Shown piece by piece: positions 34,156 through 43,073 of a stretch of 64,000 bases of DNA. A model generated the notes under the pieces. The model searched no databases, was not told where the DNA came from, and saw nothing but the letters and a program-made list of their open reading frames with translations. How positions within the stretch are numbered: position 1 is the first letter of the stretch; each line of letters opens with the position of its first letter. The position numbers and the translations under genes are program-made. This DNA is from Amycolatopsis tucumanensis (lineage in GTDB: Bacteria; Actinomycetota; Actinomycetes; Mycobacteriales; Pseudonocardiaceae), in contig NZ_JAKGSD010000015.1 in the NCBI RefSeq assembly GCF_021654135.1, forward strand, positions 1-64,000. Reading direction: 5' to 3'.

Positions 34156-35912
34156 GCGTGGAAACTGCCCAGGCGTGGCGCGCGGCCGGCACGCTGGTCG
34201 TGCACAAGATGCTCGGCGAACTGTCCTACGAGGGCCTGTTCCGCCCCGAGCCCGCGGACGACGAGGAGCGCAGGCTGTGGCGGCTGAAGCTGCCCGAGGT
34301 GACCTACGAGTTCCGGGCCCGGCGCGGCGCGTTCGAGTCGTGGACGGTGGAGCCCGGGTCGGCGTTGCGGGACGGCGAACCGGCGACCGATCCGCGGGTG
34401 CTGGTGGTGGACGCCCGCAAGGAGCTGGGCCTGTCCGGGTTGCGGCTGGCGGACGTACTGGCCGAGCTGACGGCCACGGTGACCAACGAGGCCGCCCGCC
34501 TGCGCCGCGCGCCCAGCGCCGCGGAACTGTCCACGATGGACTACAACCTCGCCGACGGGCACCTGACCGGGCATCCGCGGCTGGTGCTCAACAAGGGCCG
34601 GGTCGGGTTCTCCGCGGACGACCGCGCCCGGTACGCGCCGGAGGCCGGGGCCGACGTGCGGCTGCGGTGGTTCGCCGTGCACCGGGACCACGCGCGGTTC
34701 CGCTGCGTCGAGGAGCTTTCGGCCGATCGGTTGTTCGCCGGGGAGCTGGACGACGACCAGCGCGCCGAGTTCACCCGCCTCGCCGACCCCGCGGACTACG
34801 TGTGGGTGCCCGTGCACCCGTGGCAGGCGGACGAGGTCCTCGGCACGCTCTACGCCGGTGAACTCGCCACCGGCGTCGTGATCGAACTGGGCGAGTCCCG
34901 CGACGCTTACCGTCCACATCAGACGGTCCGGACGCTGGCGAACGTGTCCCGGCCGGACCGGCACGACGTCAAGACCGCGGTCTCGGTGCGCAACACGCTG
35001 GTCTACCGCGGGCTCGCGTCGGGCGCGACGCTCGCCGGGCCCGCGGTGACGAGCTGGCTCAAGCGGGTCGGCGCGGCGGATCCGCTGCTCAGCGAGAAGT
35101 ACCGGTTCGAGCTGCTCGGCGAGGTCGCGAGCGTGTCGGTCGAGCACCCGCTGTTCGGCGCGATCGACGAGCTGCCGTACCGGTTCCACGAAACGCTCGG
35201 CGCGCTGTGGCGCGAGCCGCTGCTGTCGCGGCTGGCCGAGGGCGAGCAGGCGATCTCGTTCGCCGCGTTGCCCTACCGAGACCCGGCCGGCGCGTCGGTC
35301 GTCACGAGGCTGATCGAGCGGGCCGGCTGGGGCGCGGAACGCTGGCTCGGCACGGTGTTCGACCTGCTGCTCACCCCGCTGCTGCAGTGGCTGCTGCGCT
35401 ACGGCGTCGGGTTCTGCCCGCACGGCCAGAACCTGATCCTGATCGTCGACGAGCACGGGCGGCCGCTGCGCGTGGCGATCAAGGACTTCGCGCAGGGCGT
35501 CGACCTGCTCGACGAGGACCTCGACTGCTACCGGCTGCTCGCGCCGGAGGCCGCCGACGAGATGCTGCGCTGGCCGGCGCACCTGCTCGCGCAGTCGCTG
35601 TTCAGCTCGGTGTTCTCCGGGCAGCTGCGGTTCTGGGCCGAGATCCTGCTCGACGACCTGGCCTTCCCGCGGGCGCGGTTCTGGGAGCTGGTGCGCGAGG
35701 TCGTCGGCCGGTACCGCGCGGAGAACCCGGACGTGGCCGAGCGGTTCGACCGGTGCCTGCTGTTCGCACCGGACGTCGAGCGGGTCACGCTGAACCGGGA
35801 ACACCTGGCCGGGCAGGGATTCGACAAGGTCGACCGCGACGACGAGTTCGACGTGCGGTGGGGCCGCGTGCCGAACCCGCTGCACGCCCCGGACCCGGCG
35901 GGGGCGTGGTGA
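34152..35912 (+). CDS. IucA/IucC-family NIS siderophore synthetase (DesD-like)
   Basis: A 586-residue NRPS-independent siderophore synthetase that adenylates a carboxylate and joins it to a hydroxamate/amine. Motifs: GHLTGHPRLVLNKGRVGFS, WVPVHPWQADEVL, SVRNTLVYRGLASG, FCPHGQNLILIVDEHGRPL and VAIKDFAQGVDL, the ATP/Mg region. The order and length are those of DesD-type (type C) enzymes. The start is GTG 34152 or 34158. It follows the N-monooxygenase and precedes the GS-like gene, both by GTGA overlap. Confidence 0.95.
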   Translation: MSVETAQAWRAAGTLVVHKMLGELSYEGLFRPEPADDEERRLWRLKLPEVTYEFRARRGAFESWTVEPGSALRDGEPATDPRVLVVDARKELGLSGLRLADVLAELTATVTNEAARLRRAPSAAELSTMDYNLADGHLTGHPRLVLNKGRVGFSADDRARYAPEAGADVRLRWFAVHRDHARFRCVEELSADRLFAGELDDDQRAEFTRLADPADYVWVPVHPWQADEVLGTLYAGELATGVVIELGESRDAYRPHQTVRTLANVSRPDRHDVKTAVSVRNTLVYRGLASGATLAGPAVTSWLKRVGAADPLLSEKYRFELLGEVASVSVEHPLFGAIDELPYRFHETLGALWREPLLSRLAEGEQAISFAALPYRDPAGASVVTRLIERAGWGAERWLGTVFDLLLTPLLQWLLRYGVGFCPHGQNLILIVDEHGRPLRVAIKDFAQGVDLLDEDLDCYRLLAPEAADEMLRWPAHLLAQSLFSSVFSGQLRFWAEILLDDLAFPRARFWELVREVVGRYRAENPDVAERFDRCLLFAPDVERVTLNREHLAGQGFDKVDRDDEFDVRWGRVPNPLHAPDPAGAW

Positions 35913-37234
35913 GAGCGCCGCGCCCGGTCGGGCCGCGCACGGTCGCCGAGCGGGAGGCGGCCGCGCGGGGCATGCGCGCGGCGCTGGACCGGGGCGACGT
36001 GCCGCGGGTGCTGCTGCTGGTGCCCGACCCGCACGCCCGGTTCGCCGCGGTCGAGCTGTCCGGGCGATTCGTGACCGAGGAGGTGCTCACCGGCGGCTAC
36101 GGGATCTGCACGTATGTCTTCGCCTGGGACGTCGAGCGGGAGGCGCTGCCGCTCGGCGCGGATAGCCCGCTGGCCCGCTACGTCGACGGCTACGGCGACC
36201 TGCGGATGCGGCCCGACCTGGCGACGATCACCGCGTTGCCGGACGGGGTGTGCGGCATCGTGTGCGACGTCGAGTGGCCGGACGGCGAACCGGCGCGGGC
36301 GGCGCCCCGCCGGGTCCTGACCGAGCAGCTGACGGCGCTGGAATCGCTCGGGTACGTGCCGTCGGCGGGGCTCGAGCACGAGGTCGTGTTCAGCGACGCC
36401 GACGGGCCGCTGAGCACGCACGGGGTGGACTACGCCGTCGGTGGGACCGAGCGGATGCGGCCGCTGCTGCGCGATCTCCGGGTGGCGCTGGAGCGGTCCG
36501 GGCTGGGCGTGGAGTCCGCGCGTGCCGAGTGCCATCCCGGGCAGTACGAAATCGTGTTGCGGCACCGGGATGCGCTCGCCGCGTGTGACGACGCCTTGTT
36601 GCAGCAGTTGATCGTGCGGTCGGTGGCCGCGGAGCACGGGGTGTCCGCGGCCTACCTGGCGGCGCCGGAGCCGGGGCAGGGGTGTTCGTGCCACGTGCAC
36701 CTGTCGCTGTCCACGGTGGCGGGGGAGCCCGCGTCGGGGGACGGGACCGCGTTGTCGCCGGTGATGGCGTCGTTCCTCGCCGGGGTGCTGCGGGACGCGG
36801 CGGCGCTCGCGCCGGTGTGGGCGCCCACCTGGAACAGCTACGTGCGGTTGCGGACGGCGCCGTTCTCGCCGCGGGAGCTGCGGTGGGGTGTCGACGACCG
36901 GACGGCGTCGGTGCGCATGGCCGGTCGGGACGCGTCGCTCCGGCTGGAGTTCCGGTTCGCCGGCGCCGACGCGCAACCGCACCTGGTGGTCGCGGCGCTG
37001 CTCGCGGCGGGCCGGGCGGGCATCGAGGAGGCGCTGCCGCTGCCGACCGCGGGGGAGGTGCTGGGCGCGCTGCCGGAGGCGCCGTGGGAGGCGCTGTCCG
37101 GGCTGGACCGCGTGGCGAAGCTGCTGGGTGACGAGGTCGCGGCTCAGCAGGAGGCGTTGCTGCGGGCCGAACTGGCGGCCGGTTGTGGGGCGGTCACCGA
37201 TTGGCAGCGCCGGCGGGGCGCCTTGCGGGCGTGA
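35909..37234 (+). CDS. Glutamine-synthetase-like ligase in siderophore operon
   Basis: A 441-residue GS-fold enzyme. SAGLEHEVVF carries the metal-binding Glu pair; ECHPGQYEIVLRHRDAL, GCSCHVHLSLSTV (canonical NGMHVHxS), NSYVRLRTAPFSP, WGVDDRTASVRM and LEFRFAGADAQPHLVVAALL are the remaining active-site segments, several altered from housekeeping GlnA. These changes fit the gamma-glutamylamine synthetase (PuuA/GlnA3-like) group, which ligates glutamate to amines such as cadaverine. Its place at the end of a decarboxylase-hydroxylase-NIS operon, GTGA-coupled, argues for a siderophore-building or diamine-tailoring ligase. The usual DesC acyltransferase is missing. Confidence 0.85.
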   Translation: MRAPRPVGPRTVAEREAAARGMRAALDRGDVPRVLLLVPDPHARFAAVELSGRFVTEEVLTGGYGICTYVFAWDVEREALPLGADSPLARYVDGYGDLRMRPDLATITALPDGVCGIVCDVEWPDGEPARAAPRRVLTEQLTALESLGYVPSAGLEHEVVFSDADGPLSTHGVDYAVGGTERMRPLLRDLRVALERSGLGVESARAECHPGQYEIVLRHRDALAACDDALLQQLIVRSVAAEHGVSAAYLAAPEPGQGCSCHVHLSLSTVAGEPASGDGTALSPVMASFLAGVLRDAAALAPVWAPTWNSYVRLRTAPFSPRELRWGVDDRTASVRMAGRDASLRLEFRFAGADAQPHLVVAALLAAGRAGIEEALPLPTAGEVLGALPEAPWEALSGLDRVAKLLGDEVAAQQEALLRAELAAGCGAVTDWQRRRGALRA

Positions 37235-38429
37235 CCGGCATCGACAGCTCGCGGGCCTTCTGGCGGGGGATCGCGAAGGCCAGCAGCAGGGCGACGCCGA
37301 CCAGGACGTAGGTGGCGGCGGACAGCTGCTCGGGGAACGTCCAATCCCGGTGCACGACCGGGAAGTCGGTCTCCGGCAGGTTGTGGAACGGCGCCCAGAC
37401 GAAGAACACCGCGGTCAGCGCCCCCCAGGCGAACCAGGCCACGGCGAGCCAGGAGCGGTCCAGCGCGCGGCGCACGGTGACACCGAGCACCACGACCAGT
37501 GCCGGGACCACCCACACGTAGTAGTGCGACCACGAGGTGGGGGAGACGAGCAGAGCCAGGCCGGCGTTGGCCATCAACGCGAGTGCGGGCTCGGCGCGGC
37601 GCATCGCGTTCGCGACCAGCGCCAGCAGGCCGAGCACCAGGACGATCCACACGGCCTTCTCGGCCGCGCCGGTCAGCCCGGTGCGCACGATGACCGCCTC
37701 GATGGCCTGGTTGGTGGCGAACGCGGTGCCGCTGACACCGCCGCCGCTCAGGCCGCCCTGGAACCAGTAGTGGATGGAGCCGCCGAAGTCCGCGACGAAC
37801 CCGATCACGGTGGCGACGCCGAACGTGATGGCCGAGGTGATGGCCGACCGGTAGTCGCGGCGGATCAGGAAGAACAACACGAACGCGGCCGGGGTGAGCT
37901 TGAGGGCCGCCGCCAGCCCGATGCCGAAGCCGCGCGGCCAGAGGGTGCGCCCGGCCAGGCAGTCGATCGTGACCAGGGCCATCATGATGATGCTGACCTG
38001 CCCGAAGCCGAACGTCTGGCTCACCGGCTCGAGGAAGACGGTCAGCGGGAGGACGACCGACGCGACGGCGACGCCCCCGTCCCGCCCGAGCTGCGGCCGG
38101 ACCGCGCGGGCGACCAGGTAGACGGTGACGAACATGCTGAGGCCGTTGAGGATGTACAGGGTCACCACGGAGGCGTCCCACGGCAGCATCGCCAGCGGCG
38201 ACAGCAGCAGCGCGGCGAACGGCGGGTAGACGAACGGCAGTTCCGCGCCGTTGGCGACCTCCGGCAGCGTGCCGTACATGTCGCGGCCGTCCCACCAGGC
38301 CTGCACGCCGTAGCGGTAGACCTCGAGGTCGATCTGGGGGCGGGTGGGCAGGTAGTGCATCATGCCCTGCACCGCGAAGAAGAGCCAGACCGCACAGGGC
38401 ACCGGGACCAGCCACAGGTATTTGCGCAT
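37194..38429 (-). CDS. GT87/DUF2029 mannosyltransferase-like membrane protein
   Basis: A 411-residue GT-C membrane enzyme, beginning MRKYLWLVPVPCAVWLFFAVQ. The conserved acidic site is in RPQIDLEVYRYGVQAWWDG, with FVYPPFAALLLSPLAMLPW and FGFGQVSIIMMALVTIDCLAG after it. Same family as 16457-17752. Its stop lies 41 bp inside the convergent GS-like gene. Likely role: polyprenyl-P-mannose-dependent mannosylation of envelope lipids or glycans. Confidence 0.9.
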   Translation of the reverse strand: MRKYLWLVPVPCAVWLFFAVQGMMHYLPTRPQIDLEVYRYGVQAWWDGRDMYGTLPEVANGAELPFVYPPFAALLLSPLAMLPWDASVVTLYILNGLSMFVTVYLVARAVRPQLGRDGGVAVASVVLPLTVFLEPVSQTFGFGQVSIIMMALVTIDCLAGRTLWPRGFGIGLAAALKLTPAAFVLFFLIRRDYRSAITSAITFGVATVIGFVADFGGSIHYWFQGGLSGGGVSGTAFATNQAIEAVIVRTGLTGAAEKAVWIVLVLGLLALVANAMRRAEPALALMANAGLALLVSPTSWSHYYVWVVPALVVVLGVTVRRALDRSWLAVAWFAWGALTAVFFVWAPFHNLPETDFPVVHRDWTFPEQLSAATYVLVGVALLLAFAIPRQKARELSMPVTPARRPAGAANR

Positions 38430-38500
38430 CAGGCACTACTGTAGAGATTCGGTAACGCCCGCTCGCGGCGTGGTGCCCGCTCCCGGCGGGTGAGAGATCG

Positions 38501-39454
38501 TCAGGGCAGCAGGATGATCTTGCCGAACTTGCCCGGCTGGGCGAGGCGGGCGTAGGCGTCGGCGAACTGGCCGAGCGGGAAGGCCGCGTCGACGGGCACC
38601 CGCAGGCGCCCCTCGGCCAGCAGGGGCACCACCGACGTGCGTACGGTGGCGGCGAGGAGCGCCTTCTCGGCGGGTGAGCGCCCGCGGATGGTGGTGCCGA
38701 TCAGCTGGGCGCGCGCGAGCATGAGGTCGAACATCCGCAGCGGCGCCGTGCTCCCGGCCTGGACCCCGACGACGAGAACCTTGCCGCGGCTGCGGAGCAG
38801 GCCGATCCGCCGCAGGCAGTCGTCGCCGCCGACCAGTTCGACGATCACGTCGTACGGCGCGTGGCCGGCCTCCTGGTCCGGGGTCACGACGTCGATCCGC
38901 CCGTCCGGAGCGAGCGCCCGCACGCGGTGGTGGAGTTCCGGACGGCGCACGCTGGCGACGGTGTGGGCGCCGGAGATCGCGGCGACCTGCACCATGGCCG
39001 TGCCCACCCCGCCCGCCGCGCCGGTGATCAGCACCCGGTCGCTTGCCCGGATCCGCGCCTGGGTGACCAGGGCGTCCCAAGCGGTGCTGAACGCCTCGGG
39101 GAATCCGGCGGCCTCCTCCCACGGCAGGCCATCCGGCACGGGCAGCAGCAGATCGGCGGGGACCGCGATCCGCTCGGCGTGGCCACCACCGCCGACCAGC
39201 GCCATGACGCGGTCCCCTGGCGCGATGTCCGAGATCCCGGGCCCGACCTGCTCGACCTCGCCGGCGACCTCCAGGCCGGGCACGTCGGCCGGCCATCCCG
39301 GCGGTGCCGGGTAGTCACCCCGCGCCTGCTGCAGATCAGCGGCGTTGAGGCCGGCGGCGCGCACCCGGACCACCACGCTCCCCGGCGCCGCGACCGGTTC
39401 CGGACGCCGCTCCAAGTCGAAGCTTCCGTGGGAGTCGATCACTACGGCCCGCAT
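38501..39454 (-). CDS. Zinc-independent MDR quinone oxidoreductase-like enzyme
   Basis: A 317-residue NADPH-dependent medium-chain reductase. It starts MRAVVIDSHGSFDLERRPEP and has LNAADLQQARGDYPAPPGWP, VPGLEVAGEVEQVGPG, and the cofactor motif ITGAAGGVGTAMVQVAAISG; the catalytic zinc ligands of alcohol dehydrogenases are absent. Related proteins reduce quinones or enoyl groups. It is divergent from the pseudogene at 39497. Confidence 0.92.
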   Translation of the reverse strand: MRAVVIDSHGSFDLERRPEPVAAPGSVVVRVRAAGLNAADLQQARGDYPAPPGWPADVPGLEVAGEVEQVGPGISDIAPGDRVMALVGGGGHAERIAVPADLLLPVPDGLPWEEAAGFPEAFSTAWDALVTQARIRASDRVLITGAAGGVGTAMVQVAAISGAHTVASVRRPELHHRVRALAPDGRIDVVTPDQEAGHAPYDVIVELVGGDDCLRRIGLLRSRGKVLVVGVQAGSTAPLRMFDLMLARAQLIGTTIRGRSPAEKALLAATVRTSVVPLLAEGRLRVPVDAAFPLGQFADAYARLAQPGKFGKIILLP

Positions 39455-39496
39455 GAGCCCAAGGTAGGCCCGCCGGCATCGGTGTTGATCATCGGT

Positions 39497-40173
39497 GTTG
39501 CTCACCCCGCCATTCGGTAGCTGCCGCGTGACCATCGTCGGCGCCGGGCTGAGCGGGCTGACCCTCGCGCGGGGCCTGCACGGCGTCGCCGTGTACGAGC
39601 GCGACCCGCACCCGTTCGCCCGCGGTCAGGGCTACCGGATCCACCTCGATCCGGAGGCCGACCACCTCCTGCGGGACTGCCTGCCCCCGCCTGTACCGGG
39701 AGACCAGCGGACTGCCCGGCGGCCCGCCGCTGCTGATGACCGAACAGCTCACCTTCCGCCAGGTGCTCACCACCGGGCTCGGCCGGATCATCCACTACGG
39801 CATGCGCCGCAGCATGGCCTTGGGGTGGCAGGGATTCTGCGGCGACCTCGCCAGGGCGGACGGCGAGGCCCTGCTGGCCGCTGCGCGCGAGACTGGTTCG
39901 GTGCTCGGTGAGATCATCGCGGGCGTCTCGGTGCCGTCGCTGGTCTTCCTCCCCTGCGGACGTCCCTTCCGCACGGCTGCTGGCCCGCGGACCGGTGTCG
40001 CTGCTCGGCGACGCCGCGCTCGCGATGTTCCCCGCGGGCAGTGGCACGCTGGCAGCGCTGCGGGACGCGAACCTGCGTACCAGCGTGGGGTGTCGGCACA
40101 CGCCTGGGCGGAGGTCCGCGAGTCGTACCGGATGGCGGAACGGTTGGGCGGGCGTCCCTGGCCGGGGAATTGA
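39497..40173 (+). pseudogene. Decayed FAD-dependent monooxygenase
   Basis: Pieces of one FAD monooxygenase lie in three frames. The first, in frame with 39528, reads VTIVGAGLSGLTLARGLHG then YERDPHPFARGQGYRIHLDP; a shift near 39680 leads into LYRETSGLPGGPPLLMTEQ and TFRQVLTTGLGRIIHYG; the last, in another frame near 40000, is GPVSLLGDAALAMFPAGSG, the family's second FAD motif. Most of the ~150 residues between the substrate region and this motif are missing. Frameshifts plus deletion make it non-functional. Confidence 0.8.
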
Positions 40174-40184
40174 CGTAGCGGGGC

Positions 40185-41150
40185 TCAGGCGACTCCGGCC
40201 CGCCGGTGCACCCGCCGGTACGCCGACGGCGGTGTCCCGCACAGCTCCACGAACGCCTGCCGCAGCGTCTCGGCCGAGCTGAACCCGCACCGCCGCGCGA
40301 CGGCGGTCAGCGGCAGGTCCGTGGTGGCCAGCAGCTGCGACGCGGCCTCGGTCCGGGCGCGTCTGACGAACCGGCCCGGCGGCGTCCCGAGGTGCTCCTG
40401 GAACAGCCTCGTCAGCTGCCGCTCGCTCAACCCCGCCCGCTCCGCCAGCGTCCGGGTCGACAAATCGCCGTCCGGGTGCGCGGTGATGTGGGCCGCCAGG
40501 TCGGCCACCAGGCGGTGCTCGGGCGGCGGCGCGGCGAGGAACATGCTCACCTGCGCCTGGTTGCCCGGCCGCTGCAGGTACGTGACCAGTCCGCGCGCCA
40601 CCTCGCGCGCCAGGCTGGGCCCGTGATCGGCCTCGACGAACGACAGGGTGAGGTCCAGGCCGCTCGTCACGCCCGCCGCGGTGTGCACGTTGCCGTCCTG
40701 GATGAACAGCGGCGCCGGGTCGATGGTGACGTCCGGGTACTGCCGGGCGAGCATGCCGGCCCACATCCAGTGCGTGGTCGCGCGCCGTCCGTTGAGCAGG
40801 CCCGCCGCGGCGAGCACCGAGGTTCCCGTGCAGACCGACGCGACGCGCCTGGCCGTCGCGGCGACCCGGCGCACGTGGGTGGTCAGCTTGACGTCCGCGG
40901 CGGCTTTCGCGTGCCCCGTGCCGCCCGCGACGATCAGGGTGTCGACCGGGCCGCGGAGCCGGTCGAGCCGGGCCTGGGCGGCCAGCGTGAGGGTGTTCTG
41001 GCAGCGGATCGGGCGGCCGTCGAGGCTGGCCAGGGTGACCTCGTAGGCCGGGGTGGCGCCGTAGCGGTTGGCGGCGTCGAGGACGTCCGCCGGGCACGCG
41101 ATGTCCAGCAGGGCGGCGTCCTCGTACCCGACGATGACCATCCGGCGCAT
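40185..41150 (-). CDS. GlxA-type AraC regulator with DJ-1/PfpI domain
   Basis: A 321-residue regulator. Residues ~1-175 form a DJ-1-like domain (MVIVGYEDAALLDIACPADVLDAA, IVAGGTGHAKAAADV, ASVCTGTSVLAAAGLLNGRRATTHW), with the nucleophile-elbow Cys kept. Residues ~210-310 are an AraC helix-turn-helix pair (LAERAGLSERQLTRLFQEHLG, AVARRCGFSSAETLRQAF). Start ATG 41150. It faces the stand-alone DJ-1 gene at 41241 across 90 bp, and probably regulates it. Confidence 0.93.
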   Translation of the reverse strand: MRRMVIVGYEDAALLDIACPADVLDAANRYGATPAYEVTLASLDGRPIRCQNTLTLAAQARLDRLRGPVDTLIVAGGTGHAKAAADVKLTTHVRRVAATARRVASVCTGTSVLAAAGLLNGRRATTHWMWAGMLARQYPDVTIDPAPLFIQDGNVHTAAGVTSGLDLTLSFVEADHGPSLAREVARGLVTYLQRPGNQAQVSMFLAAPPPEHRLVADLAAHITAHPDGDLSTRTLAERAGLSERQLTRLFQEHLGTPPGRFVRRARTEAASQLLATTDLPLTAVARRCGFSSAETLRQAFVELCGTPPSAYRRVHRRAGVA

Positions 41151-41240
41151 GGCGCAAGGGTAGCCGTCCGTGCGACGACGATCCCAGGTTTTCGGACATC
41201 CGGGGCCGATCGGGCCGTCGCGCGGGCCAGGCTGCGGTGC

Positions 41241-41933
41241 ATGAAGACGATCGCTTTCCTGCTGTACCCCGGGCTCACGCCCCTCGACCTGATCGGCCCG
41301 CTCCAGGTCCTGGCGTCGTTGCGGCAGGCCGACCCGTCGTTCGAGACCGCGGTGGTGGCCGAGACGCTGGAACCGGTCGCCACGGACGCGGTCGTGTCGC
41401 TGGGCGCGGACCGCACTTTTGATGACGTGCCGGCGCCGTACGCCCTGGTGGTGCCCGGTGGGCAGGCCGGCACGCTGCGGGCGCTGACGAACGAGCGGCT
41501 GGTGGAGTACGTCCGCTCGGCGAGCGCGCGGGCGACCGTGACGGCGTCGGTCTGCACGGGCGCGCTGATCCTGGGCGCGGCCGGCCTGTTGGAGGGCCGG
41601 GAGGCCACCACGCACTGGTCGTTCCTGGAGGCGCTGCGCGAGTTCGGCGCGACACCCGTGAAGCGCCGCTGGGTCGACGAGGGCGCGGTACTGACCGCGG
41701 CGGGCGTGTCCGCGGGGATCGACATGGCACTGCACCTGGCGGCGCGCTTCAGCAACGAGGACGTCGCGAAGATCCTGCAGTTCGGAGTCGAGTACGACCC
41801 CGAGCCGCCCTTCGGGCCGCTCGACTGGTCGGCCGCGCCGAGGGAGCTGTTCGCCGGCCTGTCGGCGACCTGGGTGCAGGAGGCGCTGGCCGAGGCGCCG
41901 GATCTCCAGAAGCGACTGGCCGCGCACGTCTGA
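41241..41933 (+). CDS. DJ-1/PfpI family protein (isonitrile-hydratase-like)
   Basis: A 230-residue stand-alone DJ-1/PfpI domain: MKTIAFLLYPGLTPLDLIGPLQVL at the start, LVVPGGQAGTLRAL with the conserved Glu/Gly region, the elbow cysteine in TASVCTGALILGAAGLLEG, and TTHWSFLEAL. Isonitrile hydratase InhA and similar proteins share this architecture. It is divergent from the GlxA regulator that carries the same domain. Confidence 0.92.
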   Translation: MKTIAFLLYPGLTPLDLIGPLQVLASLRQADPSFETAVVAETLEPVATDAVVSLGADRTFDDVPAPYALVVPGGQAGTLRALTNERLVEYVRSASARATVTASVCTGALILGAAGLLEGREATTHWSFLEALREFGATPVKRRWVDEGAVLTAAGVSAGIDMALHLAARFSNEDVAKILQFGVEYDPEPPFGPLDWSAAPRELFAGLSATWVQEALAEAPDLQKRLAAHV

Positions 41934-42290
41934 GGCGCTGATTTTTCGGCGGGCGGGGCCGCGGGTCCTCCCGGGTCCGTCCCCGGCCGGGGCGGCCCTC
42001 GGGGTGTGGGACACGTCGTGGGGTGTGGCCGTGCACGAGTGGGGACGCGGGCTGGTCCATGGCCGGGGCGGCTCTCGGGGTGTGGGACCGTCCTGGGGTG
42101 CGGCCGGGACGTGGGTTCGTCCGCGGTTTGGGGCACGTGGGCGCCCCTCGGCTGAGGGGACGTGGGACCGTCCTGGGGGTGCGGTCCCGCGGATCCTCGC
42201 AGGCCAGCGACTTGAGGGCACCCCGCTACCGGGCTGTGTGCGGTCCGTAATAAGCTATCCCCCGTCGCCGCCCCTCGGGGAGACGACGGC
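41934..42290. repeat. Intergenic GC-rich degenerate repeats
   Basis: 357 bp between the DJ-1 gene and tRNA-Pro. A block like GGGGTGTGGGACCGTCCTGGGG recurs at about 42001, 42077 and 42160, roughly 75-85 bp apart, with diverged surroundings. No ORF was credible. The tRNA promoter should lie in the last ~60 bp, where composition becomes less extreme (TAATAAGCTATCC at 42249). Confidence 0.5.
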
Positions 42291-42365
<75 letters not shown>

Positions 42366-42369
42366 CGGC

Positions 42370-42411
42370 AGCGGTCCGTTTACGCAGGTAGACGGGCCGC
42401 TTTCGCTTTTT
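42370..42411 (+). terminator. Intrinsic terminator after tRNA-Pro
   Basis: AGCGGTCCGTTTAC pairs with GTAGACGGGCCGCT (allowing G-T pairs) across a GCAG loop, followed by a T-rich run CTTTTTC. It was brought by the element; the presumed original tRNA terminator is now beyond attR at 44351. Confidence 0.75.
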
Positions 42412-42419
42412 CTACACAA

Positions 42420-42464
42420 GAACCGCCCCGGGGCATGCCACATTCATGCCACACGGGGCGGTTC
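42420..42464. repeat. Hairpin GAACCGCCCC with integrase-arm motif in its loop
   Basis: GAACCGCCCC (42420-42429) and its exact complement GGGGCGGTTC (42455-42464) enclose the 17-bp CCACATTCATGCCACAC motif (42438-42454). The second copy of the motif, 44164-44180, lies near the other end without the hairpin. Together they look like recombinase arm sites. Confidence 0.6.
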
Positions 42465-42638
42465 TCGTTGTTCGCCGTTGTCAGGCTGCCCGCTTGTCCA
42501 GTGCGGCGGTCCGCCGGAGGTCTAGAACGTCGGCAGTGCTCGGCGACCTTCACTCCGGTCTACGAGCTTCCGCCTGTTGGTTCGACCTGTCCGGCCGGTT
42601 GGTGAGCACGCGTGTTCAGAGTTTCCTTACTTGTTCAA

Positions 42639-42771
42639 GGCGGCCCCTCCGGGGCCGCTGGCCTCAGCGCCTTTGCCCGCAGCCCAAGCGGAGGCATGCG
42701 GCCTGGCGGCCGGTCCTCCGCGGGCTGCGGGGGCGTGAGGAGGCCAGCGGCTCTATCCCGAAGGGGCCGCC
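42639..42771. repeat. 133-nt multi-stem inverted repeat
   Basis: Nested complementary segments: GGCGGCCCCT (42639-42648) with AGGGGCCGCC (42762-42771); GCCGCTGGCCTC (42654-42665) with GAGGCCAGCGGC (42740-42751); CCCGCAGCCC (42676-42685) with GGGCTGCGGG (42722-42731); GCGGAGG (42688-42694) with CCTCCGC (42715-42721). All four are perfect, giving one long hairpin with internal loops. It could be a structured RNA, a MITE-like insert or a DNA cruciform. No known family recognised. Confidence 0.75.
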
Positions 42772-42857
42772 AGTGCAACGCTGAAAGATGCCCTCGCCGG
42801 GCAGGCAGGCTCCAGGATGACCAGGGGAGTGCAGGCCCGGTTGCGCTGGCAGGGTGG

Positions 42858-43012
42858 GCGCTTGGTGGTCATCCCGTCGCCTGACCTGATGGCTATCACG
42901 CCGCGCTGGGGCCGCAAGGTTGGCAAGTTCGGCCGGCGGATGAGCACGGAGGTTGCGGCCCCAGCGCGGCGTGATCGAGACGCCATCAGGCGACGGGATG
43001 ACCACCAAGCGC
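42858..43012. repeat. Inverted repeat with two 60-bp arms, upstream of DUF6414 gene
   Basis: Bases 42858-42917 (from GCGCTTGGTGGTCATCCCG) are the reverse complement of 42953-43012 except for about eleven positions in the middle; 35 bp separate the arms. It ends 61 bp before the DUF6414-like start. A smaller hairpin CTATCT-TGCG-AGATAG follows at about 43053-43068. Two long hairpins in a row in front of one gene are unusual. Confidence 0.8.
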
Positions 43013-43073
43013 AGGTCTTGCAGGGGCGGGACAGCCTCGTAACGCGGAACGCCTATCTTGCGAGATAGTACGC

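Noticed and set aside
42639..43012. Retron-like msr/msd
   Set aside because: The hairpins are suggestive, but there is no reverse transcriptase in the element or nearby.
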